From Volvariella volvacea V23 (Eukaryota > Basidiomycota > Agaricomycetes > Agaricales > Pluteaceae): DNA of 64,000 bases. The position numbers were made by a program, and so were the translations under genes. Shown piece by piece: positions 48,753 to 60,718 of the stretch (within the stretch, counting starts at the first letter, position 1; each line of letters begins with the position of its first letter). The notes below the pieces were generated by a model, which had not been told where the DNA came from, searched no databases, and saw only the letters and a list, made by a program, of their open reading frames with translations. The stretch spans positions 1,687,132 to 1,751,131 of the forward strand of contig KB722738.1 of the NCBI GenBank assembly GCA_000349905.1, given 5' to 3'.

Positions 48753-48943
48753 CTGAAAGATTTTCGGCAATGATGCTATGACTTGTATGACCAGTACATC
48801 GTTCATATACTGCTGTGCTTTTCACCAAACCTTGCGCGCGCAAATATGCCTGAACGGCGATTTTGGTATTGCTAGTGCATCTAATGTTACAATGTCCCTT
48901 ATTTCCAAATGCTTCGTGGGCCAAATCCACTCATAGAGCTAGA

Positions 48944-51553
48944 TCACTCTGCTGCATTATCCTTCAACCTATCATCTACTTCAGGATCAATGACCAGCAG
49001 GTCTTGGTCTGGTTCATCATCCAACACTAACTCTGCTGGGTTACCTTTCCTGGCACCTTCTCCATCAAAAGGATCAACTGAACTCATGTGTTCTGTCCCA
49101 CACACTAAGAGGTTGTTTTGGACCTGAGCCCTGGATTTGGCCCATTTAACTGCCAAACTTGCTCCACGCCTCCACCTCTCTGCGGCTCCGGTGGTCTTTT
49201 CTTCTTGTGCCCGCGAGATTATACTTTGCGTATGAGGATTAAGGAGACCAGTGTTGGAATCCGCCAGACGCGCCATCTTTTTGACGAAGTGAGAACCTAT
49301 GCACAGTTTGAGACAGCACAGTGAATGAACTATATTGATCTTACCAAGTAGGTATTTCCGTACAATGGTACTCATGGGTTGACCGCTCTCGTCATCGATT
49401 AAATACGGGTGATCTTTGAGGGCTGTGAAACCATCATTTCCTTGCGCTAAGTACTCTCTTGTAACAATTTTGTATTTTCGCCCTTCTGTTGTGTTCTTTA
49501 CAGGCTCGCCCCGTCCATCTGGAGCATCGCCATCTAACAACCAGATTCCTTGAACACGTTCGCCTGGTGGTTTGCTCGAATTCCACAAGACGCGAAGACC
49601 TGAGACGACAGGAAAGCGACTGTCCAAAATACGAGGTAAGAAGGGGCCACAATGGGACGTGGGTGTATCTCACCCTTCTTGTGCTGGCCATTTACTAAGC
49701 GATGCCTCTAAGGAACCCCATATCGCTGCACCATCTAGTTCAAGGACAACGATTGGATCGCCAAATGGCAAAATTTCCATTATGTTCCCAATTGTGACGA
49801 CGCCTAGTCATCCTTGTTATATGACGTGACTCAAGTACTGACAGAAAGCATTACCTGGACCGTACTCGGAATCGCCCCGTAGCGTCCCGGCACAAATGAT
49901 GACGCCGTCAGCACCCCCGCATCCCTTCAGACATAGTGCGTCATCATAAGCATGTCTCAGGACGTCAGCGAACCAATTTGCAGCTGCAGACTAGCCTGGA
50001 GGTGAGTGGCAACTTCCAACGGTACCAACACCAGCCCACCTCTGAAGTGCGCATAATTTTAGAACGACAATCTAGAACGGACTTTGTGAAACAGACAGGA
50101 GCCTTCATAGTCTTGCCTACGGAGGATAATAGGCTGTTGACGATCGCTGCCATAGCTTCCGAGGATCTGTAATCTGGCCTAACAGCATGGCGGACACCTA
50201 AGCCATTTCGTAAGATCACCACCCAACTGTATACAGTGATTTCCCCCACCAGTTATACGCTTTACAATGTATTTCCTGACACTGCCTTCTGGGGTTTGCT
50301 CCAACTCGAGATTTACTTCGGTGAGATCACGGAAGTCAGTTCCGCTCTTCACAACCAGGATGTCACCACGATCACCAGCAGAACCCAAGACCTCTTTATT
50401 GAGGTCGTAGTTCTTCCATTCGCTGACACCTTTACTAACGTAGTACTCGTGGTCGTGACCCCCAAGAACAAGGTCGACCCCGTGAAGGTCACAAACAGGT
50501 GTTTTCTCTTGCGTAGAAGGAGAGAAAGCATTGAGTGAACGAGCAAGCACTATGTCCTGCAATTTGGATAATCATCAGAGCGGGGAAGCTTTGCAGAAGG
50601 TGCACTAACATTAGGTATGCTAAGGTGTGTATTAGCGCTTGCCAATGAGACAGGCTAGCAAATAATGGTCGGCTTACCGGGCGTGACTTAGAGCAAGAAC
50701 TATATCACACTTGTATTCACCGTCTGGATCACGGAGGCGTTGAGATAATTCCAAGCCGATCTCTGTCATATCCCGGTATTCAAACTGAGGTGGCCATGAC
50801 GAAATAGTGGCGATCCACTCTCTGTGCAAGTAATGATTTCAGCCGACCAGGCATTTCAAGAAGTGATAAAAATAGGCACTTTTCAACGAGGCCAACGATG
50901 CCAATCCGAATTCCAGCCTTTTCAATAACTCGGAATTCGTGAATAGTCTCTGGGACTCGGCCGGTTGTAGAATCGATGATGTTACTCAAAATCCAAGGCT
51001 ATGATGATAATGTTATTGGCCTGATTTGATGTCCTTGAACTAGTACCACACGTACAAAGGTGGTCGAGCCAATCAACTTGGTAAGATGGGGGTATCCTAT
51101 CGGTCATAGGTTTACATCCTTGCTGTTGCGATCGGCACCATTAGATCTGCTTACCAAAATCGAAATCATGATTGCCTGGGCAAGATGGTGTTTAGGATGA
51201 GTATGAACATGGTCTCCGGGGTAGCCATACCTGTCAACGACACATCGGGAGCAAGATTATTCATGACTGGGACCTACAATATAGCTTGTCTAGCATGATG
51301 GACTATCCGTGCAAAAGATTCATACCATATGGCTTCCACGGGTGACTGAGCTCTCAACCGAAGGAGAGAACACGTCCCCAGAGAATAGGACCAACCCGTC
51401 GGATGTGCCATCCTCGTTTCGTACGGGCCACTGGGCCTTGAGATCTTCGAGTAAGGCAGCAAATTGCGTGACATCGATTGTATCAGTTTTGTTGATCTTT
51501 TGTGGACCAACTCGATAAACATCATTCCAATGAAGAATCGGGAGGTTTGGCAT
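48944..51553 (-). CDS. 5'-nucleotidase/UshA-family metallophosphoesterase
   Basis: Two-domain metallophosphatase hydrolysing nucleotides or similar phosphoesters. The start is MPNLPILHWNDVYRV, the family's first metal motif (HWND) at the very N-terminus with no signal peptide, so probably cytosolic. Next come LFSGDVFSPS, TGNHDFDFG and GGHDHEYY, which carry the dimetal ligands. The C-terminal 5'-nucleotidase domain shows SEVASANWFADVLRHAYD, GADGVIICAGTLRGDS, IMEILPFGDPIVVLELDGAAI and the substrate-stacking type stretch EYLAQGNDGFTALKD. The tail is charged and ends in DDRLKDNAAE. About ten exons. The exact substrate cannot be told from sequence. Confidence 0.9.
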
Positions 51554-51838
51554 GGTCGGTTGTAATCTAGATGCTGTGGGGAGAGGGGATGGAAGCAGAG
51601 GTTAAGAGTCTTGTGAGTACGTGTGGGGTATAAATGGGATCGATCATCTGGCGCTTGATAAAAGCTAGACAAGGACATTCAGTTCATTTACGATGGGATA
51701 GGCTGTGCAGTGCCTGCCTTGAGGCATCGCGTGGGGTAACAAGCGAGTGGACTCTTATGTCTATTGTACCGAATGGGCGTCCAATCACGTTATGTACATC
51801 AGGGCGATTTCGTTAATGGAGGCAGGTCAAGCATCGTA

Positions 51839-52861
51839 TCAGAGACAAATCCAAAAGTTATTTCTGTTTCCCTGACGAAGCGTGTGCTTCTTTGTAAAAG
51901 CTATCGGTATTGGGCCATCTGAAGCCGAGTGACCCGAGGCAGAAGAAGCGGCAGCTTTCTGGTATAGCCAGTAGGCCATCTTTCCGTCTGGTCTCCATCT
52001 TGTCTTGATCTCCTTGAAGCCGATATACTCCATGAGGGCGGCAAGATGTTCAAAAGTCAAATATCTTGAGTTTGCAACGCAGGGCAAGGGGAGCTGAGGA
52101 GGTCGTTGGACATGGGACCGCTGTCTGGAGTGCACAGTTTCAAAGGACTCACGGCAAGGAATAAATAGCCCTCTGGGACGAGTATGGTATGCGCCAGTTG
52201 CAACATCCGCCCTACAGGCAATCCAGCACCCGCATCGTGTGCACCCAAATACTGCTCACCTCTGTCTTTTGCTTCTGGCACAAAATTGACAACGAGACTG
52301 AGACTGACCAAGTCCCAGCATTCTATATTCTGGTCGACATTCAAAAGGAGGAAATCTTGCTGTTGTATCGATGGATGCCGTGAATGCAAGTCAATTGGAG
52401 TCGGGATGAGCCATGATAAACATGAATGGTAGTTATCTGGCTTAAGAGCACCGACTTCTAGTAGTCTGTATGCAGAACTTGAAGCCCGTCATCCAGACAA
52501 GGTCAGCTGCAACATACCTCTTCTTCTCTCCAGAGTCTTTGCATTTTGCGGAACCCAGCTCTTTCAGCCATCCAATGAAGAATTTTTCACTCCCCCCACC
52601 TCTGTCATTTCCCTGACCAATGGCTGACATCCTCTGATAAAAACCCAATCCACCGAGTTCCTCGATGCTCCTGTCTGTCTCTTCTAAGGCTACCTTGTTC
52701 TTGTCTGCATCCTTCTTTAAGCGTGCTTGTGTTTTCAACAGGGTATGAAACCGCCTGATGACGCTCCGGCTAGATTTAGGTTTGCTGGATGATTTTGTAG
52801 CATCCAGAGAGTGAGGATCTATCTGCGTAATGGGCTTTTTGCGTTGACGAGACTTTGGCAT
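51839..52861 (-). CDS. BMT2: 25S rRNA adenine-N1 methyltransferase Bmt2-like
   Basis: SAM-dependent nucleolar enzyme; yeast Bmt2 makes m1A2142 in 25S rRNA. Three exons, 52861..52518, 52465..52153 and 52093..51839, give 303 aa. The N-terminus is Lys/Arg-rich (MPKSRQRKKPITQID), then a basic coiled region, GLGFYQRMSAIGQGNDRGGG before the fold, RLLEVGALKPDNY (SAM motif I), IDLHSRHPSIQQQDFL (motif II region), WDLVSLSLVVNFVP (motif IV/V), GRMLQLAHTILVPEGYLFLALPLPCVANSRYL, and C-terminal GFKEIKTRWRPDGKMAYWLY. All hallmark blocks are in order; length matches the family. Confidence 0.93.
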
Positions 52862-53155
52862 TATGATGTTGGGGCATGATTGGTGGGGTAAACCAAAGGG
52901 GGTTGGCAGCAGAGCGCCCCAAATGAGTGTAAATTGAAATTTGAAAAAGAACAAAAGCGAAGTATGTACAGCAATATCTGAAAATACCTCTGAGACGATC
53001 CCGGATGACTCCAATCACTGAACTCTACAAGGTTGACTAGCAAGAGAGATGAGAAAAAAATGAGAAAGCGAAGATGCGAGGGCCGCTTAGTATTGAAGTG
53101 GGTATACAAGAGAGATTTGCTCGCAAATCCCTTTTCATTTCCTTGCACACTCTGA

Positions 53156-54100
53156 TTAGACAAAAGACCTGCCTCGCTTCGCATCAATTTTCTTGAAACG
53201 TTCATCTTCTTGTCGCTAGAGGAGGAGTGAATAAGAACAAACCCATGTTGAGAGGTAAGCACAAACCTTCTTGATAACGCAGAGGGTCGCAAGCAAAAGC
53301 GAGAGGACGATAGCCATATATCCATAAACCTATATGTAAGCAATGAGTTGCAAACCCCTGCAAAGAATTCCTGTAAAGGTATCTCACAGTCCTTGAAAAT
53401 CAATCAGCATGACAAGTCGTGAGCAAGTTAAATGAGTAACATACGTGAAGACATTGTTTAAGGTCATGTCCGCGAAAGCGGTGATGGGTGTGACACAGAA
53501 GTTCTCAAGTACAGTCTCATTAAGAGAATTGGCAAAGTCTAGACTTTCGCAATAACCACCGATCTCGACTGTGTCGTTGCCAGTAAAATATCCACAGCAC
53601 TTGAACTGTTGTGACAATGTCAGGGCCAATAGGTAACCGCCCGCACAGATTCATACTAACCTGATCCTGCAGGGTGCGACGGACATCGGGTGTGGCGGCA
53701 AGCCATAATTCGTAGAAATTTGCACGTTCTCGTAGTGTGAAGAACCAGACGAAAGTACCGATGATGATGATTCCAATGGCGTCGATAAGCAAAGCCCAAT
53801 TGAGAACGACGAGACCGATTGTAATGTGATTTTGTTGAACGACGCCAGCGATTGAAATTGCAAAGGTAACCAACAGTGCCACACCCAGAACCAGACCAGC
53901 TACAAAATGGAATAACATTGACGGGAGGCATAGGCAGGCGTGAGGTACTACTTACCGGTGAGATCGGCATCAGACAGAACCATATTCATCAAAATATTCG
54001 GGGCACGCCAGACAATGGAGAGGGCGATGGCAACGGCCCCAGCAGCAAGGAGACAAAGGTCCAATGCAGCCCAGACGCCCATCAGCTTTCGAGAGACCAT
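53156..54100 (-). CDS. Fungal tetraspanin
   Basis: Four-helix membrane organiser; fungal Pls1-type members act in polarised growth and infection structures. Six exons, 54100..53956, 53899..53661, 53605..53445, 53391..53388, 53329..53267 and 53215..53156, give 223 aa. TM1 is WAALDLCLLAAGAVAIALSIVW; TM2 and TM3 are LVLGVALLVTFAISIAGV and LIDAIGIIIIGTFVWFF; the extracellular loop starts RANFYELW and carries the diagnostic FKCCGY plus further Cys; TM4 is VYGYMAIVLSLLLATLCVI; the tail is RQEDERFKKIDAKRG. A 4-nt exon (53388..53391) is needed to bring TM4 into frame. Confidence 0.9.
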
Positions 54101-54783
54101 GTTGTCTGCGGGATTGGGGTTGGACTAGGGGAAACGGAGTGGGGGTGGAGGATAGCTGGACAGAGGCAAAAAGTCGCGGGGAGAACGCTATTGAAGGAGC
54201 AGCCTTGAGGTATGATTGGGAGTCGATTGGGGACTTTGGGAGCTAAGGAGGGGCACTCTGAAAGAGCGGATGTACTGAGGTAGTTACAGAGGTTGCTGTA
54301 GCACCAGGCAAGGATTGGAGAGCAGGAACGACGGTCAACGTCTATGGGCTCGCACTGCGAGAGGGGGAAGTGGAGAAGGGAAAGAAAAGAAAGAAAGAAA
54401 GCAGAGAATGAGAAGAGAGAACGAAGAAGGTGAGAGAGAAGTACGTACGGTGGAGGGATTGATATGGCTGTTGGTTTGATGAATGTCACAGACCGGACAT
54501 CAACAATTCTAGCCCAACGTTGTTATGGCCACAGAGGCCAGTCTTGCCGTTGTCCTCCTCATTGTCCGTGCCGTCGCGACCAAGACAAAGTCCAAACCAT
54601 CATCCCGACTCTCGTCATCGCCGTCCGCTATTTCTGTCCTGCCACTTATTCGGTCCCTGTACCTTGTTTACGTCGCATCGCCTCCCTCGTCTGACTCAGT
54701 GCTTGCATCATCAATATAAACAACCTCCATTTTCTCTTCAACTACCACCAACACCCTACCCACCCCCCATCACCATCCGCATA
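54101..54783. promoter_or_regulatory. Divergent promoter between tetraspanin and MBF1
   Basis: 683 bp between opposing ATGs. A consensus tataaa at 54715-54720 lies 64 bp before the MBF1 start and is followed by a C/T/A-rich leader, fitting a strongly expressed gene. The tetraspanin side is purine-rich on the plus strand (C/T-rich leader on its own strand). Confidence 0.6.
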
Positions 54784-55457
54784 ATGAGCGACGACTGGGA
54801 CACCAAAGTTGTCATTGGCTACAAACGCAACGTCGCCAAAGTCACAAAGAAGGACTCTGATCTGAATGGTGTGTTCCCTGCATGCAGTCCTTGTGGTCTC
54901 CTAACTCGTCCTTTCAGCTGTGCGTATATCCACGTTCCCTCCGAATACATCATCCAACCGTGTCCCTTTCCTTCTTAGGCACGGCGTGTAGGCGCTGTCG
55001 TTCAGACCGATAAGAAAACGACCGCCGGTCTCAACAAGGCACACCAAGGTGCTCAGCCTTCCCCAGCTCTCAAGTTTTTGAATCGCCAAACCTCATTGTC
55101 TCTGCACAGGTACCGACCATCAGCGTATCGCCAAACTAGATCGGGACAACGAGGTGGCGCCTCCGCCCAAGGTTTCTCTGTCCGTTGGCCGAGTTCGTGT
55201 TTCTTCGTCCTCCCCGTCCCGTGCTCTTACTCACATTACGTTTCTGATAGGCCATCCAAACTGCACGTCTTGCACGAAATTTGACCCAAAAGGATGTAGC
55301 ACAGAAAATCAACGAGAAGCCCACTGTTCTACAAGACTATGAGAATGGCAAGGCTACACCGAACCCCCAGATCCTCGGCAAATTAGAGCGAGTTCTTGGT
55401 GTCAAATTGCGTGGTTCCGATATTGGGAAGCCATTGGAGGGGCCAAAGAAATCGTAA
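54784..55457 (+). CDS. MBF1: Multiprotein-bridging factor 1
   Basis: Transcription co-activator and ribosome-collision factor; binds TBP/GCN4-type activators and stalled ribosomes. Exons 54784..54868, 54918..54919, 54979..55048, 55110..55192 and 55251..55457 give 148 aa. The N-terminus is [15 protein letters not shown]; with the 2-nt exon the conserved [16 protein letters not shown] is formed. Then [36 protein letters not shown] (start of the HTH), [21 protein letters not shown] and [18 protein letters not shown], ending PLEGPKKS as in other MBF1 proteins. A single longer intron using ggt|gtgttc would give NGARR instead; see findings. Confidence 0.94.
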
Positions 55458-55565
55458 ACATGCGAGATTACTTGCGCCCCTCCACAAACCGACGTGGCCA
55501 TCTCTGATACACTTCTTATCTAGATAATTCCTGGCTTGTACACGAGTTTGAATCTCAACAACAGG

Positions 55566-57545
55566 CTATACTACTTGTACATCAGTAAGGTCGTAAAGCG
55601 CGTAAACCAAATCATTCACCCGCAAGTAGGGGTTCACGTCTACTCTCCCTTTTTGCTCTCCGTGCCCTCGAGACATGGTCATTAATGAGCAGATGCAGTG
55701 GAAATGCAGACCTACATATGAGATGTAGTCAGGACTTTCACAAGCTTTATACTCTTTCAGGAGTTCTTCGCACGTAGCGCTTTCACATCCAAGTCAGCCC
55801 AATTCACTGTTAGTGTCTTCCAACATACCGGGCATCGTCAAACTCCTCCAAGTCGAATATTCGCTCTTTCTTGTACTGTTCCAAGAATGCATTCTTCCTC
55901 TTCAGTTTATCATACTGGTCCTGCATTCGCTTGAAAAGCTGTTCCCGTTTCTGTGATATGAACCTGGGTTAAATCGAGCGGAATATGACTCACTGATGCT
56001 ACGCCTGTATGATTGGCCAGCATCAGCCCGCTCACTCGGTGGTTCGTGGTAATGTAGGGCGATCTCCTTGTTAGCGCCACTTGTATTGAGGCTGGCCCCC
56101 ATGGAATAAAGTTTGCCAGCTGACGCTCACGAATCCGTAGTAGAGATTGGTGCACCTAATATATATAATTCTGATAAAAGATCAAGAGTTATTGGGGTGA
56201 GCTAACGCACGTCTGTCGGGTCTACCTCTCCCTGGATGATGTTCAAAATAGAGATATAGCACGCTGTTTTGCTTGGTGACGATGACACCATTCTGTTCTT
56301 AGGCTGAAGCAGTCTGCGCATGACGTCAAGCACCGTTGTCCGTCGTATAGACTTCGCCTATGCACAACATTGAGTGGGCTACCTCCGTTTGCAGGCAATT
56401 CATACCTTGTCGATTTGGTCGCTAGTGAATGGGGTATATGATGTTGTCAAAAAGTGACATCTGGGAGTTGGGATCAACGACGCAATTATGCCAACGAGAT
56501 CATTGTTCATGTATCCTGGGTATCGAAGTGTCTGCGTACTCGCCGCCATTACGGTTGATACCTACCAAATATTTGCGACTGAGCAAGCGATGAGCGTGCA
56601 ACAAATGATAAAACGGACGAGTTGGTTCGCCTGTTCGAATGAGGGCATCTGAACGTGTACACGATCTGCAGAAATCCGCGATAGTGCACCATTGTCCAGA
56701 ACTATAACCGAGTCAACGTGGTTGGCTAAGCGCTTGAGTGTCAACAGTGAATTGTAAGGTTGAACAACAACATCTCCCTCGCTCGGATTTGGGAACACAC
56801 TGTATGTCTGCGTCAGTTTCTTGGGATACCTCTCGTTCAGTCTCTCCAGGACGTATGATCCTAGGCCAGACCCTGTTCCGCCCGCAATTGAATGCATTAG
56901 CATGAAGCCCTGGACGAGTTCATTGGTGAGGTCCTATAAAGATGCACCTTTGCAAGACTTGCCTCTAGGGAATCACTGCCCTCTGCTTCACGGTCTATCA
57001 TCTCAATAATTTCTTCGTATATCCTCTCCCCAGAAGCATATCCATACGCCCAATTGTTTCCTGCGCCGCCTCCATCCTTGGACACAAAAATGTTCTCGGG
57101 GTTGTATAGGTTTGCATAAGGAGATGTCAAAATAGCATTGATAACCTTAAGACAAAAGACAGCATGGTCGACGTCAAATATTTAGAACGTGTAAGAGGCA
57201 GTACACGCTTACCCTTGGTTCGAGATCCACCAGGATGGCACGAGGAATGTAATGCTCATCATCAGCCTGGTAGAAAAATACATCCTTGCGATCTCCACCC
57301 TCTGTTGCCCACTCCTCCAGTATACCCTCCTTGCTAATCCCATGCTCTGCACAGAGGCGCTGCCAGTATACAGAGCCCACTGAATGATGCACAAGGGATC
57401 AAGAGGGCCGGTATTTATGGAGAAAGGTTGTGATTGTGAGGTGTTAGTACATAAATTAGTGAAGAGGAGAATTGGGAGAAGATGTCAGGGGCATACTTTG
57501 GTTTCCACATTGTCCAATCTGAATCGTAACGATTTCTCGGGGCAT
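55566..57545 (-). CDS. Gamma-tubulin
   Basis: Microtubule-nucleating tubulin of the gamma-TuRC/SC at spindle pole bodies. The start [16 protein letters not shown] at 57545 is followed across an intron by [43 protein letters not shown] and the GTP-binding loop [18 protein letters not shown] are intact, as is [20 protein letters not shown]. The C-terminal helix region ([19 protein letters not shown]) joins to [22 protein letters not shown]. The last exon either continues in frame to a stop at 55566 or splices before it, so the extreme C-terminus is uncertain. About nine exons. Confidence 0.95.
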
Positions 57546-57869
57546 TCAAGTAGATTCTTCTCACACAAGACGCGTCTTTGATATAGGAATACCAGGCTTA
57601 GACAGTGGGTAACCCTGAGCGTAGTGATGGTCACGTGTGACATCAATAAGAATTTGAGATGTATTAATTCCAATGTGTTATCACTGCAGTACAAACCAAG
57701 AGAGCGGACACGATGAAGGTGAGGGGGATATAGAATAGTATCACAGGTATTTAATGGCGCTGCACACTGCTGAAATAAGCAACGGTTGTAGGACAGAAGG
57801 GGGACGGTAGCATTGACTGGTGAGCAGAGCAAAGCTGAAAGTGGCGCGAGTGCGTTAGGTCAGGTGGCA
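57546..57869. other. Intergenic spacer upstream of gamma-tubulin
   Basis: About 320 bp between gamma-tubulin and the GH13 gene stop on the same strand; contains no supported gene or recognisable element. Confidence 0.4.
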
Positions 57870-60219
57870 TTAATAAAAACGTAGAGCAATGAATATGAGC
57901 ATTATTCCGGTCAAGCTGCTTAACCATGGCGTCGTCGGTCTTGCTGCAGAGTTGGAATAGTCGGACGCCTTCAAGCCACTATGATCATCAGGCTCAGAAT
58001 CGTCTTGGCACACACCAGAAGATTCGAGGACATCATTTGGTACAAGGACAACGGCAGCACCACCTTTGGTATACTCGACCTGTGCCATTCCTTGAGAGCC
58101 AACCACCCATTCCTGGCAAGTGACAATACTAGACAACGTGTCAACAGCAATTGAGACAAAGAGTAGCCAGCCATACTTTGTTAGGGGTGTACTAGATTCA
58201 TACGGGGTGGAGAAGGCAATTGCGGTATTATTTCGCGGCTAGACCAACGTCGTCAAGTAATAAAGCACAGGCGATTGGAATATGGTACTCACTGGAGAGC
58301 CAATATTTGTGGCAACTGTTATAACGTGGCCTTTTGATATGGCAATAGCGTGGTCATTCGATGAGATAATTCGTGTCTCTTGATCAAGCCAATCTGTTGA
58401 GGACACAAGGTAGTTGCGAACCTGGAAAGGCATATTTGGCCAAAACGCAAGCAAGATTTTACTAAAAACAGACCCTGTTCAACTTGGCCATAAGCTTGTA
58501 AGTATACGTCTCAGCATAACCAGATGGCCAAAGAGCTTCGCGATTGTACTAGATGGGGTTATGGTGTGTACGACTACAAATGGGTGGCCGTGCTTACAGG
58601 GTCTCCGGCACCAGCAAACCCTTGCTCTAGCCCATAATAAACAACAGGGATGCCATCGGTCATGAAACTAAGGACCATGGCATTACTTAGAGGCGTAAGT
58701 CCGTTGCTCGGTTCCATTATGTACATGACTTACTAAAGGCTTTGAGGATCGACAGATTTATTGTGCCAGCGAGGGACGTCATGATTTTCCAGGAAGTTTC
58801 CAAGGACACTGACATCCTGGGCAGAACCTTAGAGGCGGCAAATAATGACCATCCCGTGAAAATCACCTTAAATTTGGACCTAGCTTCCTGGAGTGTAACA
58901 GTAAGCGCGGACATGTTCTGGGGCCCTGGAATAGCAAAAGCATCCGCTAACGCTTGATACATGGGAAAGTTCAGAACAGAATCAAGTGCTTGGGGGCCTT
59001 GCCATTGGGCTACAGGACTACAGACATTCCGTCTATGAGACAGTACAAGAACACAATGAAACCCAACTTACTCGACCTCAATTCCACTGAAAACTTCACC
59101 CATGCAGAATACACCAGCTCGAGAAGCGAAGTCGGGCCAGAAATCCATATTCACATGCCTATGAATAATTAGCGGAAGCCACTCAAGGTCCGGAAGTAAA
59201 CAACTTACTTTGCGGCTAAAATACAGAGGGGTTATTTAAATATTACATTTTGGGGCTGTTGAGTGCTAATGCGGAAGAAGCTTTACTCACCATCAATACG
59301 GAGTCCATCTATCTCGTATTCCCGAACTAGATTTTCAATCCAATCTCCGTACTGAGATACAACCGCTGGATTACGAGTGTCAAGATCCGGGAGAGGGACC
59401 CTTTCGTCACCCATCCAGCACTCTTCTTCGCTAGTCGCGTTTCCCCACTGGATTGGACAATAAGGGTGATAAAACGACTAGAAAGGAATCAACAAATATA
59501 CGGTACAAGCGAGGCAGAACACCAACAGGATCCTTGAACATATATTTGGACCAATCAGGCGTCAGACTAGGGGCCATTACATTGTTCACAACAACATCCA
59601 CCATGATGTACCTAGTTACGTTTGTCGGCCGTAGATTCATCTTCAGAAAGAACAGCACTCACATGCCACGACGGTGGACTTCTGCCACGAGGGCTTTGAG
59701 ATCGTCCTCAGTGCCAAAGCGGTCATTAAGCTTTGTGACGTCCGCGATCCAATAGCCATGGTATGGGTCACCATAGGCTGTCCTAGGACCCTCGTAGTTT
59801 TGGTTGATGGGACTAATCCAGACTGGCGAAATAATGCACATTGGGCAGAGCTACAAAGGTTGTTCACATACTAGCAGAAAACCCGGCATTCTCAATATAG
59901 TCCAGATTTTCCCGAATGCTAGATACGACATCGGTCTCGTTTGAGGACTGGACTGGACAGAAATGCGGGAAAGGCTCACGAGTTCCAGTTACCTCCGCAC
60001 CATGTCTGTTGACCCGGATCACAGGCATTGGTAGAGGCGCCAGAGGGTAGAGCGAAGCGATCGGTAATTAGTCTGTGGAAGCACAGTATGTCGTGAATAC
60101 AAATAAGTATGGGATTTTCAGACGCACTGGTATATAGAACGGCCTCTCCACTGTTCGGCAGTTGCGGCATATGCGACACGGAGAGAGGCCAGGAGGATGG
60201 CGGGGGTAAGGCTGTACAT
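57870..60219 (-). CDS. GPI-anchored GH13 alpha-amylase-family protein (amylase or alpha-glucanotransferase)
   Basis: The start is ATG 60219 with a signal peptide MYSLTPAILLASLRVAYA, then AEQWRGRSIYQ typical of fungal GH13_1. The catalytic barrel shows AGFSAVWISPI, AYGDPYHGYWIADV, region I DVVVNNV (usually DVVxNH), region II GLRIDAAKH with the nucleophile Asp, region III GEVF with the acid/base Glu, and region IV FLENHDVPRW. A C-terminal domain follows, ending in a Ser/Asp-rich stretch and a hydrophobic tail LTGIMLIFIALRFY, which fits a GPI-attachment signal. About ten exons. The Asn in place of the region I His plus the GPI signal resembles fungal cell-wall alpha-glucan-modifying members (Agt/Aah type) more than secreted starch amylases. 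Confidence 0.9.
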
Positions 60220-60718
60220 GTTAGGGCAGGGAGTGTGTGTAAAGGAGTGTGAGGGTAAGGAAAGGGAGGGGAGGCGGGGCTGGCAGGCTGATGGGCACCA
60301 GCTTGCAAAAGGTTGCAAGGACGAAAAGAAGATGGTTAGCAAGAAGAAAGGCAACCAACTGCCGAAGTTGTTAAAGCCAAAATCAAGCACTGAAGGGGGG
60401 AATGTCCATGTGGTCTCACACTTACCGGCTGTCAACCCCCGTGAATAGAGACGGCCGGGGCCAGTCTATGGGGGTTGTGTGCTCTAACCCGCAAAAGCAG
60501 GCCAGGGGTGCTCCGGATGAAGCATTCTGATGTGCCAGCACGTTACAGGCACGGCAAAAACTGGGAAGTTGGTAGACCACTCTCCTTGATTTGCAGCTTT
60601 CCAGGTCGGGACCATTCAACGTCTCAGGGTCGCAGGCAACTTCCCCGCATAACATCACCGCGAGCATATTCAGCCCGCCACGCCGTCAGGCCCGACACCC
60701 CTCTTTCTCCATCCCTCC
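60220..60718. promoter_or_regulatory. Divergent promoter of GH13 gene and MFS porter, with CreA/Mig1-like sites
   Basis: 499 bp between opposing ATGs. Two matches to the carbon-repressor core SYGGRG are visible: GCGGGG at 60274-60279 and CCGGGG at 60455-60460. Short G-rich motifs are common by chance, so function is inference. Confidence 0.45.
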
